A stretch of 64,000 bases of DNA from CAWHQZ01 sp963831645 (GCA_963831645.1 CAWHQZ010000026.1:24904-88903), one strand, 5' to 3'. Positions 48,496 through 57,016 are shown, counted from the first letter of the stretch. The notes: generated by a model not told the origin, from the letters alone. Made by a program: numbers and translations.

Positions 48496-50591
48496 GGTTC
48501 TCGGTTTCTTCCTTGACCCCTTTAGATCGCGTCATAGCGTCCTGCCACTCGTGGGACGACCTCTTGGAAGCGGCTGGTCGATAAGCAAATCAGGCCCAAT
48601 ACAAAAACCGTTGGCGACGTTTTCGAGCGGCTGACGCAACTCTACCTACTCACCAAGCCTGAGTACCGGTCGAAGCTGCGCAATGTTTGGCGGGTTCAAG
48701 ACGAGTTGTCCGAGAGCGTGCGCCGACGGCTGGGTATCCCCTTGCAGGACGTCGGCATCGATCTCGTCGCAAAGACATGTGACGGCAAATACTGGACGAT
48801 TCAGTGCAAGTTCCGCGGCGATGCCAATGATCCGCTGACGTACAAGGAACTTTCGACCTTTAGCCACCTGAGTTTCGTCACCTGCCGCGGCATCGCGTTG
48901 GCGCTGGTCGTTCACACAACCTCAAAGCCTATTCGCAAACGCAAACTGCTCAAGAACACGGCCGAGATCGGCCTCGACCGCTGGCTGGCACTGACCGAAG
49001 ATGAATGGGAGCAGATCAGGGCGCTCTGCCGACATCGCAAAGTACCGATCAAACCTAGAAAGCCGCGACCTCATCAGCAGAAGGCCGTCACGGCCGCCAA
49101 GGTTCACTTCGTCGCGGATCGGCAAGCACGTGGTCGCTTGATCATGCCCTGCGGCACCGGCAAGAGCCTGACCGCCTTCTGGATCGCCGAGACATTGAAG
49201 CCCAGAAGCATTTTGGTAGCGGTGCCGAGCCTTGCGCTGATCCGCCAAAGCCTCACCGACTGGACGCGAGAGTTTCTTGCTCGTGGCATCGTGCCGGACT
49301 GGCTGTGTGTGTGCAGCGACGAAAGCACCGGCAAGCTAGATCAGGATGAGTTCGTCAGCGAGACCTATGATCTCGGCATCCCGGCAACTACCAATCGGAA
49401 AGAAATTGCGGCCTTCCTGAAGAGGCCGGCCAATGGCCACAAGATCGTTTTCACGACCTACCAGAGCAGCCCGCGCCTTGCCAAGGCTGCCCGCGCGGCG
49501 AGACATCGCTTCGACCTCGCAATACTCGATGAGGCTCACAAGACGGTAGGAGTGAAGGGTAAGACCTTTGCCACCCTCCTGTTCGATAGGAACATCTCCA
49601 TTCACAAGCGTCTGTTCATGACAGCGACCGAGCGGGTTCTCAAAGGCGAGAGTGACGAAGTTCTATCCATGGATGATGAGGCCATCTACGGCCGCCGGTT
49701 CTTCCTCATGACCTTCAAGGAGGCCATCGCCCAGAAGGTCGTCAGCGATTACAGGATACTGACCGTCACCGTCAGTGACCGCCATGTCCGTGACCTAATC
49801 CGCGAAAATCGGCTGCTCGATATCAGCAAAAGCAAGCGCGATCCGTTCGAGGCACAAGCTTTGGCGGCAGGCGTAGCGCTGAAGCGGGTGTTCGGCCGCC
49901 ATGACATCAAACATGCAATCTCGTTTCATCGCAGCATCCGCTCGGCAGATGGTTTCCGCGAACAGCAGGACACGCTGAACCGGCTCAAGAACGTCGGCTC
50001 GCGGTCAGTCAACCTTCACATTTCGAGCAAAAGGACGGCGGGAGAACGGGCACAACTGATGAAGAGCTTTGTCGCGCATCGTCGTGCTCTCATGACAAAC
50101 GCCCGCTGTCTCACGGAAGGTGTGGATATTCCGGCCATCGACTGTGTACTGTTCGCCGATCCCAAGCAGAGCACGGTTGACATCGTTCAGGCCGCTGGAC
50201 GTGCGATGCGACGGTATGGAGATAAGAAGCATGGATACATCCTTCTCCCCTTGACCGTCCCCGATGGCTTCGACCTGACGAAGTTCGCTGAGACAACAGA
50301 GTTTCGGCAGGTCGCTAGAACCATCACTGCGCTATCGACGCAGGATGAGCGCATCGCCGATCAATTCCGTATCGTTCGACATGGGACATGGGCGCAGGCC
50401 GCGCGGGAAGATCGTCGAGATAGAAGGTGATGTGCCGGTCGGGCTGAAGCTCGACGCGGATAGCTTCGCCGACGCGATCAGCACAAAGGTCTGGGAGCGA
50501 GTTGGGCGAGCCAATTGGCGGTCGTTTGATAACGCACGTGCTTACGCACGAAGCCTCAAACTCAAATCTACAGTGGAATGGAGGAAGCTAG

Positions 50592-50784
50592 TGTAGTGTC
50601 CACGAATTAACTGGACAGTGATTTTTTGCGTCTGGGGGTGCGTGGTCTGGTGGTCTGGTGCACCCCGGTTGTATCTGTTCGAGGGTTTGCCTGCACCTCG
50701 ACAGTTTCTTGCAAATGGATTCCACGGTGGCGGTCCAGATATTCTGCAACCAGCTGATTGTCCAGTTATTTGCTGGACACAACA
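50592..50784. mobile_element. 193-bp MITE-like insertion with 26-bp inverted repeats and CTAG duplication
   Basis: Both ends begin TGT[A/T]GTGTCCA and continue AATAACTGGACA-like; 22 of 26 bases agree between the left end (50592-50617) and the inverted right end (50759-50784). The 4-bp CTAG lies directly on both sides (50588-50591 and 50785-50788). Removing the element and one CTAG rejoins the frame as ...EWRKLAKSDLLPADIP, which fits the repeat consensus EWxxFxKSGRLPxDIP. No transposase is inside. CTAG targets are known for IS481- and IS5-type elements; the family here is unassigned. Confidence 0.85.
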
Positions 50785-50802
50785 CTAGCGAAATCTGATC
50801 TG

Positions 50803-52114
50803 CTGCCCGCTGACATTCCGGCTTCTCCCTATCATCTCTACAAGGATAAAGGTTGGATGAATTGGGGAGATTGGCTTGGGACGGAAAACGTCTCTAACCG
50901 ACTTCGACAGTTTAGGCCATATGAGCAAGCACGAACCTTCTCACGAGGACTCAACCTAAAGTCCGAGACGGGGTGGGTTGAATTCACGAAATCGGGGCGG
51001 CTCCCTACCGATATTCCGGTCGATCCCCATCAAACCTACAGGGACACAGGTTGGGCGGGCATGGGAGACTGGCTCGGGACGGGAACAATCGCACCGCGCC
51101 TCCGCAAATACCGACCGTTCAAGGAAGCGCGAACGTTCGCACGAGGTCTCAACCTCAAGTCTGGTGAGCAGTGGCTTGAGTTTACGAAATCAGGACGGCT
51201 GCCCGCTGATATTCCAGCCTATCCCAATCAGACTTATAGGGACGATGGCTGGGCGGGCATGGGAGACTGGCTCGGGTCGGGAACAATCGCTTACTTCCGG
51301 AGGAAGTACCGGCCTTTCAAGGAAGCGCGAACGTTCGCACGAGGTCTGAACCTTAAATCCCACGCGGAATGAACTCAATTTCACGAAATCAGGACGTCTG
51401 CCCGATGATATTCCAGCCGATCCCAATCAGACTTATAGGGACGATGGCTGGGCGGGTGTGGGAGACTGGCTCGGGACGGGAAACGTCTCTAACCGACTTC
51501 GGCAGTTCAGACCATTCAAGCAAGCGCGAATGTTCGCACGTGGCCTGAACCTCAAGTCCCAGGCGGAATGGCTTGAATTTACGAAATCAGGACGGTTGCC
51601 GCCGGATATTCCTTCTAATCCCAATCGGACTTATAGGGACCATGGCTGGGCGGGCATGGGAGACTGGCTCGGGACGGGAACAATTGCACCGCGCCTCCGC
51701 AAATACCGACCGTTCAAGGAAGCGCGAACGTTCGCACGAGGTCTCAACCTCAAGTCCCGAGCGGAATGGTATCAATTCACGAAATCGGGACGTCTGCCCA
51801 CTGATATTCCAGCCAATCCCTCATCAACCTATAAAGGCCGTTGCTGGGCAGGTTTCGGGAATTGGCTTGGGACGGGAAAAATCGCCACTTTCCGCAGAAC
51901 GTTCAGACCATTCGAGAAAGCACGAGCTTACGCGCAAAGCCTTAAACTGAAATCTGAAACGGAGTGGCGGGAGTTCATGAAATCAGGACGGTTGCCGCCG
52001 GATATTCCGACTAATCCCAATCGTGTCTACAAAAACGACGGGTGGTCGGGAATGAGAGATTGGCTCGGGACCAATATTGCTCGTGAGAACAATGCCTCGC
52101 GCGGCTCCACCTAA
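50803..52114 (+). repeat. Tandem array of seven 198-bp units (INT_rpt-type repeats)
   Basis: The Trp codon at the centre of each unit recurs at 50854, 51052, 51250, 51449, 51647, 51845 and 52043, that is, every 198 bp with one extra base between units 3 and 4. The consensus per unit is LPxDIPxxPxxTYRDxGWxGMGDWLGTGxIxxRLRxYRPFKEARxFARGLNLKSxxEWxEFTKSGR. The DNA of units 2 and 5 is nearly identical over about 110 bp, which points to recent duplication or gene conversion. A partial, older unit (RSFDNARAYARSLKLKS) ends the helicase before the insertion. This resembles the phage-integrase repeat family (Pfam INT_rpt). Confidence 0.88.
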
Positions 52115-52179
52115 GCACCGGGCCGTGAGTTCTGCGACTGCCGCTGCTAGCCGCGGCTGACGCACCGATACCGACCTAT

Positions 52180-52230
52180 GCTTATGTAACTATTACGCTT
52201 ATGTAACTATTACGCTTATGTAACTATCAC
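52180..52230 (+). repeat. Three tandem 17-bp iteron-like repeats
   Basis: Three head-to-tail copies of GCTTATGTAACTATTAC, the third with one change (TCAC at its end). They sit in AT-rich, non-coding DNA after the nuclease-helicase locus. Iterons of this kind bind replication initiators in plasmids, but no initiator gene is present, so this is only a resemblance. Confidence 0.7.
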
Positions 52231-52362
52231 TCCCGCTCGCGGTGTGCATAGATAACTTTAGTACAGGCTGTCGTTAAAGGCGGTCCGACTGCCCCCGCTA
52301 ATCTGACCGCTGATAGCCGTACGCGTCGGCTTTCCCCTCCCGACGCATAGCGTTAAACGCAC

Positions 52363-52400
52363 CGAGCGCCCGGCCCCCCGACTGGGCGCTCGTTTATTTT
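52363..52400 (+). terminator. Rho-independent-type terminator
   Basis: CGAGCGCCC at 52363-52371 pairs perfectly with GGGCGCTCG at 52384-52392 around a 12-nt loop, followed by TTTATTTT. It could end transcripts from the nuclease-helicase gene about 250 bp upstream. Confidence 0.8.
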
Positions 52401-52463
52401 GTGGGGCAAATCGGATGAGCCTCTCCTAAGTCAAAAACTCTAACTCCTATAGATTTTGCAAAC

Positions 52464-52570
52464 CAACTTCAAAAACACGCTAAAGCCTTCGCCGTTGTTG
52501 TTAGCGAAGCGGGGCCTCTTGCATCAGAGCGAGGCACAGATTTCACGATGCCCTCTGGAGCGGCCTTACG
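52464..52570 (+). repeat. Direct repeat B, downstream of nuclease-helicase
   Basis: Second copy of the repeat at 48374-48495. It shares CGCTAAAGCC, GTTGTTGTTAGCG, AGAGCG and CAGATTTC at the same spacing. The matching short open frames (NFKNxLKPxxLLLAxR and QxSRCP) appear in both copies, so they may be relics of one duplicated gene end. Confidence 0.65.
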
Positions 52571-53307
52571 TACTAGACAGGGACGTAAGCAATCCAGCCC
52601 CGGCTTATGACCCCCGCAAGTGGCTTACCGGTCTGCGCGGGCATTCAGTTGTCCATTCAGTTGTCCATTCAGGCGGCCATTCCAAAACACCCATTCAGGT
52701 ACCGATTCAGCCGCGCCTAGAATGCCATTTGTTGCCTTCCAGCCTGCATCATCGTGGATCGTCCCCCTCATGTCGCGATCCACCTTAACCTGCTGTCCGA
52801 GATTCGGGGGCCACCTCTTTTAACGGCCGTACACTTGCGGATTTCAGCTTGGCGCCTCGCGGCGCTATCCGCACCCCTGGCCAACCCCCGTCAACTGGCC
52901 GATCTTCTGGCCGATGTGGGGTAGCTAGGGTTGACGGATGGGCATTCAAGCGGCGCTAGTCGCGCCTCAAAAAAGCGACTCGTACAGAGCGTTTCACCCA
53001 CCCCGGTAGGGTGGTAGCGGGTACCCCCGAAACCGCGCTGCTAGGGCTTACCCGACCGGCGGGAAACGGCATCCGGCGAGCGAGGTATGGTCCCTTCAGT
53101 GACATTGTGATTGCCTCTGCCGTTCTTAATTTCGTCCGTGTCTTTGGCGGCGACGATGGCTTCGAGCTGAGCGATCTTATGCACACAGCGCGGAACAATA
53201 GCGCTGCCGAGTTGGACTTACCGTGAGACGTGAAATATGCTCCGAGAGCGCCGAGTTCGTCGGTGAAGGGTTGGTCTCTTTTAATCGAGCTTGGGAGACT
53301 TCGTGTG
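52571..53307. other. Non-coding stretch of the island
   Basis: No gene of length is seen. At 52648-52700 there is a 12-bp repeat (CATTCAGTTGTC twice, then three degenerate copies). A tiny frame at 52938-53011 and other short frames lack ribosome-binding sites. The sequence is a mixture of decayed DNA. Confidence 0.4.
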
Positions 53308-53499
53308 ATGAAGAAGGAGATAAAGTTCCGTCCGGCAAAGGCGATGATGCAGGACGGGTATCTGCCGCCAACGTATGGATATCCTCCTGATTATGAAATT
53401 GAGGAACGTGAATTGAAGAGGAGGGAGAGTTTGTTGGAGGTTGCACTGCAGTGGTTGGACATAGCGGTTAGGCGCTGGCAGCGTTGGAGCGTGAAGTAG
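53308..53499 (+). CDS. Small hypothetical protein of the island
   Basis: A 63-residue frame, MKKEIKFRPAKAMMQDGYLP onward, with a hydrophilic, charged middle (YEIEERELKRRESLLEVALQ) predicted helical and a basic end. The ATG at 53308 is preceded by a weak purine-rich tract. A hairpin AGCTACGCG/CGCGTAGCT follows at 53504-53539. No family recognised. Confidence 0.35.
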   Translation: MKKEIKFRPAKAMMQDGYLPPTYGYPPDYEIEERELKRRESLLEVALQWLDIAVRRWQRWSVK

Positions 53500-54051
53500 G
53501 GCTAGCTACGCGAGGACGAGTTAAGGCTGTCGCGTAGCTCTTGCAGTCCGAGAGCAGTCGTTCGCTGCGGCAAACGTTTGCATCCTGATGCTCTCTGGAA
53601 TGGCCTACGATGCCTGCGGAGACTCAAAGCCGCCTGGGAGTCCGGCGTACTCTGGTTGGCTCAAGGCCGCTGGTAGACTCTCTTAGACGCGGGAAACGCC
53701 AAGCCGCGAGATATCGGGAGAAGGCGGCTGGCAGCTATTCGGTCGTCCTATATGAACTGTTCGAAGCACTGGCTGCCCTAGCAAGAAACAAACCGCTCGT
53801 CATGCCGACGACGCTCCTACACTATCACAGCAGCAACAGGGCCCGTTTCATGTCCAGCGGGTCGGCAACGCCGGTGGCGAACTAAGCAGAGTTGACAGGC
53901 TTGGCTAACGCGTCGGTCAAGTCTGCGGCGTTTGCTTCCGGTCTCTTGCAGCCGAACGCGGCGGACAACTCGTGACCCTAACGCGAACTCACACTCAGGG
54001 CGCCACAGCGAGTGCACGTGGCATATGTGGCGCCTAGAGGCGAGAGCAGCC
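53500..54051. other. Non-coding stretch with hairpin, before the GFA-like gene
   Basis: Contains the hairpin at 53504-53539 (9-bp stem, 18-nt loop). A stretch at about 53605-53640 (CAAAGCCGCCTGGGAGTC) resembles the sequence following direct repeat A (CAAAGCGGCTTGGGAGCC at 48474-48491), so another diverged copy may start here. No other feature seen. Confidence 0.35.
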
Positions 54052-54393
54052 CTACATCGCGGCGCCGTCGCCGTGGAACACCGGGATAGCGGCGAGCACC
54101 TCGGGGGGCATCAGCCGCGCGTTGACTCCCATACGCCCGAGCGTCCGGTCCACAGCCGACCAGTGGGTGATGCAGCCGCAGGTGCAGCAGCGGTGGAACT
54201 CCAGCTTCCGGTTGCCCCACATGTAGATGTCGGTCGGCCCGTTCTCGGTGACGAACCGCACCTGCTGCGGGTGATAGTAAGCCCAGAGCGCCCCGTAGCG
54301 ACGGCAGATCGAGCAGTTGCAGTCGTTCACGTCGCCGGGCGCGGTCTCGACTGCAAACTGTACGGCGCCGCAGTGGCAGGAGGCTTCGATCAT
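54052..54393 (-). CDS. GFA/CENP-V family zinc-binding protein
   Basis: A 113-residue protein, MIEASCHCGAVQFAVET onwards. The cysteine pattern CHCG, CNCSICRR and FHRCCTCGCITHW is that of the GFA (glutathione-dependent formaldehyde-activating enzyme-like) fold, which binds one or two zinc ions. Small stand-alone members are widespread in proteobacteria and mostly of unknown substrate. It is the only intact metabolic-type gene in the element, lies on the minus strand next to the right end, and may be cargo. Confidence 0.88.
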   Translation of the reverse strand: MIEASCHCGAVQFAVETAPGDVNDCNCSICRRYGALWAYYHPQQVRFVTENGPTDIYMWGNRKLEFHRCCTCGCITHWSAVDRTLGRMGVNARLMPPEVLAAIPVFHGDGAAM

Positions 54394-54820
54394 CGGGGTC
54401 TCCTAAAGCCATGCGATCCATCGTCTTGGATTACCAACGTCCACCAGTCTTCCATATCCGCAAGAGCGCCTTCGGTCCGCGAGTGAAATCGTCTGCATTC
54501 CATCCTGTGCTTGCTCAAGCCTTGTCACAAGCTTGTCACAGCCATCCGGCGGCAAGATGATTTCAGTGGCCGGGAACGCTATCCTCGGATAGCATAAAAC
54601 ACCGGTTCTATTGGCGATTGACTGAGGTCATTTTGTTGGCTGGGTAGCTGGCAGCATTCGTAATGCGGGGGTCGTCAGTTCGAGTTTGACAGGCGGCACC
54701 ACTTTTGTGCATAATAATAGTAGCTTACATAATTCCGACATTCCGACAATCTGATTGAAAACAAACAAATCGGCGTATAACTTACAGGGACTATTACAGT
54801 TTGCACATTGGAACTGTTAT
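54394..54820. other. Region around the right end of the element
   Basis: No gene. It contains attR. Just before it, TTGGCTGGGTAGCTGGCAGC weakly resembles the D-arm region of the tRNA (GTTGGTAGAGCACCGC), so a damaged tRNA-like 5' part may survive. The bases from 54702 to 54820 are AT-rich. Confidence 0.4.
54654..54701 (+). repeat. attR: right 48-bp direct repeat
   Basis: Copy of the tRNA-Thr 3' part from the anticodon arm to CCA, with one mismatch to attL. It lacks the acceptor 5' strand and so is not a tRNA gene. Confidence 0.92.
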
Positions 54821-56121
54821 GGGCACCTCGAAAAATACCTCTAGCCATGGCGTTGCAAATCAGATTCGGTGATTTGCGCGGGATGCTGCTGGCAGGGACG
54901 GTTTATGGGTCAGATAGGGTTTTACGATCTCAACGATCGGCTTGCGGCGATCAGCGCCAAAGGCGATCCGCTTGAACTGATTAAGGCGACGGTTCCGTGG
55001 GAGAGTTTTCGGACCGAGATCGAGGCGGTTACGCGACTGAAGCCTGATGAGAGGAAGAGCGCCGCCGGCCGCAAGCCCTACGACGCGATCCTGATGTTCA
55101 AGATTTTGGTGCTGCAGACTTTGCACAACCTGGCCGACGAGCAGCTTGAATACCTGATCCGCGACCGGCTCTCGTTCATGCGTTTTCTTGACCTTGGGCT
55201 GGAGGACCCTGTGCCGGACGCGTCCACGGTGTGGCTGTTCCGCGAGGCGCTGGCGAAAGCCGGACTGGTAGCCAAGCTGTTCGCGCTGTTCAACCAGCAC
55301 CTGGAGGCCAAAGGTTATATCGCGCGCGGCGGCCAGATCGTCGACGCCACGATCGTTTTGGCGCCCATACAACGCAACAGCCGGAGCGAGAACGAGGCGA
55401 TCAAGGCCGGCGAGACGCCGGAAGCCTGGGAGGCGAACCCAGCCAAGAACGCCCAGAAGGACAAGGATGCGCGCTGGACCAAGAAGCACGACCAGAGCTT
55501 CTACGGCTACAAGAACCACATCAGCATCGACCGCAAGCACAAGCTCATCCGCCGCTACGCGCCGACCGACGCCAGCGTGCATGACAGCCAGAAGCTCGAT
55601 GACGTGCTGGACCGGTCCAACACCAGCATCCAGGTGTGGGCCGACAGCGCCTACCGTTCGGCCGAGACCGAGGCCACGCTCAAGGCGCAAGGCTACAAGA
55701 GCCGCGTCCATCGCCGGGCCTGGCGCGGCCGCCCACTCTCAGAGCGCGAGCAGGTCGGCAACACCACGCGCTCGCGGGTGCGCGCCCGTGTCGAGCATGT
55801 GTTCGGCCATCAGCATACCTCGATGGGCGGCACGATTGTGCGCACCATCGGCATGGTGCGGGCCGTCGCCAAGATCGGGCTCATGAACCTGGTCTATAAC
55901 ATCAGCCGGCTGGCTCACCTCGAGCGGGTCGCGGCAGCTCCTGCCTGAGCCGATCAGGGGGCGGAGTCTGTCCGGCGTCGCGTAAAATGCCCCCGCGACG
56001 CCGAGCCGGGGGCCAAAACGGCCCCGAACGGGCCACCCACAAGCACGACCGATGCGATCGCGCGCTCAAGGCCACGCTCAAAACGCCAATTCGGCGTATT
56101 ATTGTATTATTCGAGGTGCCC
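54821..56121 (+). mobile_element. Complete IS5-family insertion sequence (about 1.3 kb)
   Basis: Left end GGGCACCTCGAAAAATAC and the inverted right end GGGCACCTCGAATAATAC agree in 17 of 18 bases. One transposase gene fills the centre. I see no clear target duplication: left flank ...CTGTTAT, right flank GACTGTTT. It may have undergone recombination with another copy or its flank may have changed. It sits 119 bp outside attR. Confidence 0.88.
54905..55948 (+). CDS. IS5-family transposase (IS5 group)
   Basis: About 347 residues from MGQIGFYDLNDRLAAISAKG. It has the IS5-group order: KPYDAILMFKILVLQTLHNL, FLDLGLEDPVPDASTVWLF, then DDE residues in VDATIV (near 145), WADSAYRS (near 246) and RVEHVFG (near 295), with NLVYNISRLAHLERV at the end. 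The frame is intact, so the element may be active. The ATG at 54905 is preferred over the longer open frame because it is the InsH-like start. Confidence 0.95.
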   Translation: MGQIGFYDLNDRLAAISAKGDPLELIKATVPWESFRTEIEAVTRLKPDERKSAAGRKPYDAILMFKILVLQTLHNLADEQLEYLIRDRLSFMRFLDLGLEDPVPDASTVWLFREALAKAGLVAKLFALFNQHLEAKGYIARGGQIVDATIVLAPIQRNSRSENEAIKAGETPEAWEANPAKNAQKDKDARWTKKHDQSFYGYKNHISIDRKHKLIRRYAPTDASVHDSQKLDDVLDRSNTSIQVWADSAYRSAETEATLKAQGYKSRVHRRAWRGRPLSEREQVGNTTRSRVRARVEHVFGHQHTSMGGTIVRTIGMVRAVAKIGLMNLVYNISRLAHLERVAAAPA

Positions 56122-56128
56122 GACTGTT

Positions 56129-56878
56129 TCACAGCGACGTGGACAAGCCGCCATCGACCGCCAGAACGTGACCGTTTACGTAGGCCGCCGCGTCCGAGGC
56201 AAGAAACACCACCGCTCCCTCGACTTCCCGGGGCTGCGCCCACCGTCCGGCCGGCGTGCGGGTTTCAACCCAACTCGTGAACGCCTTGTCGGCGAGCAGC
56301 GCCTGGTTGAGCTCGGTTGCGAAATATCCCGGGGCTATGGCGTTGACGGTGATACCGTGACGGCCGAGCTCGACAGCCATCGACCGGGTGAGACCGTGCA
56401 GGCCCGCCTTTGCGGCGGCATAGGCATGAATGGTCGGGCGCGCCAGAATCGCGGCGATCGAGCCGGTGTTGATGATCCGGCCGAACTTGTTCGGAACCAT
56501 GAACCGCGCGGCTTCGCGCGACAGCCGGAACGCGGCCGTCAGGTTGGTGGCAAGGATCCGTTCGAAATCCTCGTCCGTCCAGTCGAGCAGGGTGGCGCGA
56601 TGCTGAACTCCGGCATTGTTGACGACGATGTCGATGCGGCCACGTTTGCCGATGACCTCCCCGAGCGCCGCCCGGCAGGCCCGCGCATCGCCCACGTCGA
56701 AGGCGATCGGCGCTGCTCCGATCCGGCTCGCCGCGTCGGCCAGGGTGCGCGGATCGCGGCCACTTACGAAGACCTGGGCTCCATGCTCAGTGAGCGCTTT
56801 CGCCATGGCCAGCCCAAGGCCGCGGGAAGCGCCGGTAACGAGCGCAACCCGTCCCTCGAGTGAAAAGAGATCTGACAC
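56129..56878 (-). CDS. Short-chain dehydrogenase/reductase, gluconate/polyol type
   Basis: About 249 residues from GTG 56878 (VSDLFSLEGRVALVTGASRG). It has the TGASRGLG cofactor loop, NNAGVQH, the Ser-Tyr-Lys triad in GSIAAI...YAAAKAGL, and the typical end GRWAQPREVEGAVVFLASDA. It resembles gluconate 5-dehydrogenase and other polyol SDRs. It is the last gene of the operon. The open frame upstream includes translated repeat sequence, so the longer start is rejected. Confidence 0.9.
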   Translation of the reverse strand: MSDLFSLEGRVALVTGASRGLGLAMAKALTEHGAQVFVSGRDPRTLADAASRIGAAPIAFDVGDARACRAALGEVIGKRGRIDIVVNNAGVQHRATLLDWTDEDFERILATNLTAAFRLSREAARFMVPNKFGRIINTGSIAAILARPTIHAYAAAKAGLHGLTRSMAVELGRHGITVNAIAPGYFATELNQALLADKAFTSWVETRTPAGRWAQPREVEGAVVFLASDAAAYVNGHVLAVDGGLSTSL

Positions 56879-56897
56879 GGCGATCCGACTGACCCAG

Positions 56898-57014
56898 CTA
56901 GAGCATGCTCCGGAAAAGTGTACACACTTTTCCGATAAGGGCATGCTCCAAGTATTTGATCCTGCGCATTTTCTTATCGGCGAAGTGATTCCACTTCGCC
57001 GGAAAAGGCGCTAA
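56898..57014. repeat. Composite palindromic intergenic repeat, copy B
   Basis: Between the two SDR genes. It holds the palindromes GAGCATGCTC, GGAAAAGTGTACACAC...TTTTCC and GGCGAAGTG-ATTC-CACTTCGCC. Its reverse complement matches copy A (38777-38912) along TTCGCCGATAAGAAAATG, the core GGATCAAATACTTGGAGCAT, and GGAAAAGTGTGTACACTTTT. It lies in the operon's intercistronic region and could form a stable RNA structure. Confidence 0.85.
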
Positions 57015-57016
57015 TG

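Larger units (their letters stand above)
48513..52114 (+). pseudogene. Mrr-like nuclease - SF2 helicase - phage-integrase-repeat fusion, interrupted
   Basis: The longest intact part is 48706-50430. Domains in order: an N-terminal region (SWDDLLEAA, then KTVGDVFERLTQLYLLTKPE); an Mrr-like PD-(D/E)xK domain with GIDLVAKT and WTIQCKFRG (D and Q-x-K); an SF2 helicase with CGTGKS near 49150, LDEAHKTVG, FMTATERVL, and QAAGRAMRRYG; then KIVEIEGDVPVGLKLDAD. After that come tandem 66-residue units of the INT_rpt type. Indels near 48590 and 50390, a 193-bp insertion at 50592-50784 and one indel near 51390 break it. Repaired, it would be about 1130 residues. A phage-defence or DNA-processing role is likely from the domains, but unproven. 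Confidence 0.75.
43405..54701. mobile_element. Integrated element in tRNA-Thr (about 11.3 kb), strongly decayed
   Basis: Bounded by a 48-bp direct repeat: the 3' part of the tRNA gene (43405-43452) and a copy at 54654-54701 with one mismatch. A tyrosine integrase relic starts 106 bp inside the left end. The interior is visibly lower in GC than the flanking chromosome and has long non-coding stretches, a phage-type helicase relic, a serine resolvase, and a nuclease-helicase with tandem repeats. No structural phage genes or replication gene of plasmid type are recognisable. It is best called an integrative element or prophage remnant; mobilisation now would need help because its integrase is broken. 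Confidence 0.88.

Noticed and set aside
48347..48634. A 95-codon gene before the nuclease-helicase
   Set aside because: Its first half is the direct repeat A and its second half is out of frame with the real helicase N-terminus (SWDDLLEAA).
50005..50296. Minus-strand frames inside the helicase
   Set aside because: They oppose the conserved motif V/VI region and have no ribosome-binding site.
50803..52114. CRISPR-like array
   Set aside because: Units are 198 bp, coding, contiguous and without spacers.
52956..53198. An 80-codon minus-strand gene in the island
   Set aside because: No ribosome-binding site, no recognisable motif, and it lies in decayed DNA.
54654..54701. A second tRNA-Thr gene
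   Set aside because: Only the 3' part (anticodon arm to CCA) is present; the acceptor 5' strand and proper D arm are missing, so it is attR.
56879..56944. N-terminal extension of SDR 1 (MPLSEKCVHFS...)
   Set aside because: The extension is translated repeat sequence that also appears beside hemC; the SDR fold starts at the GTG at 56878.
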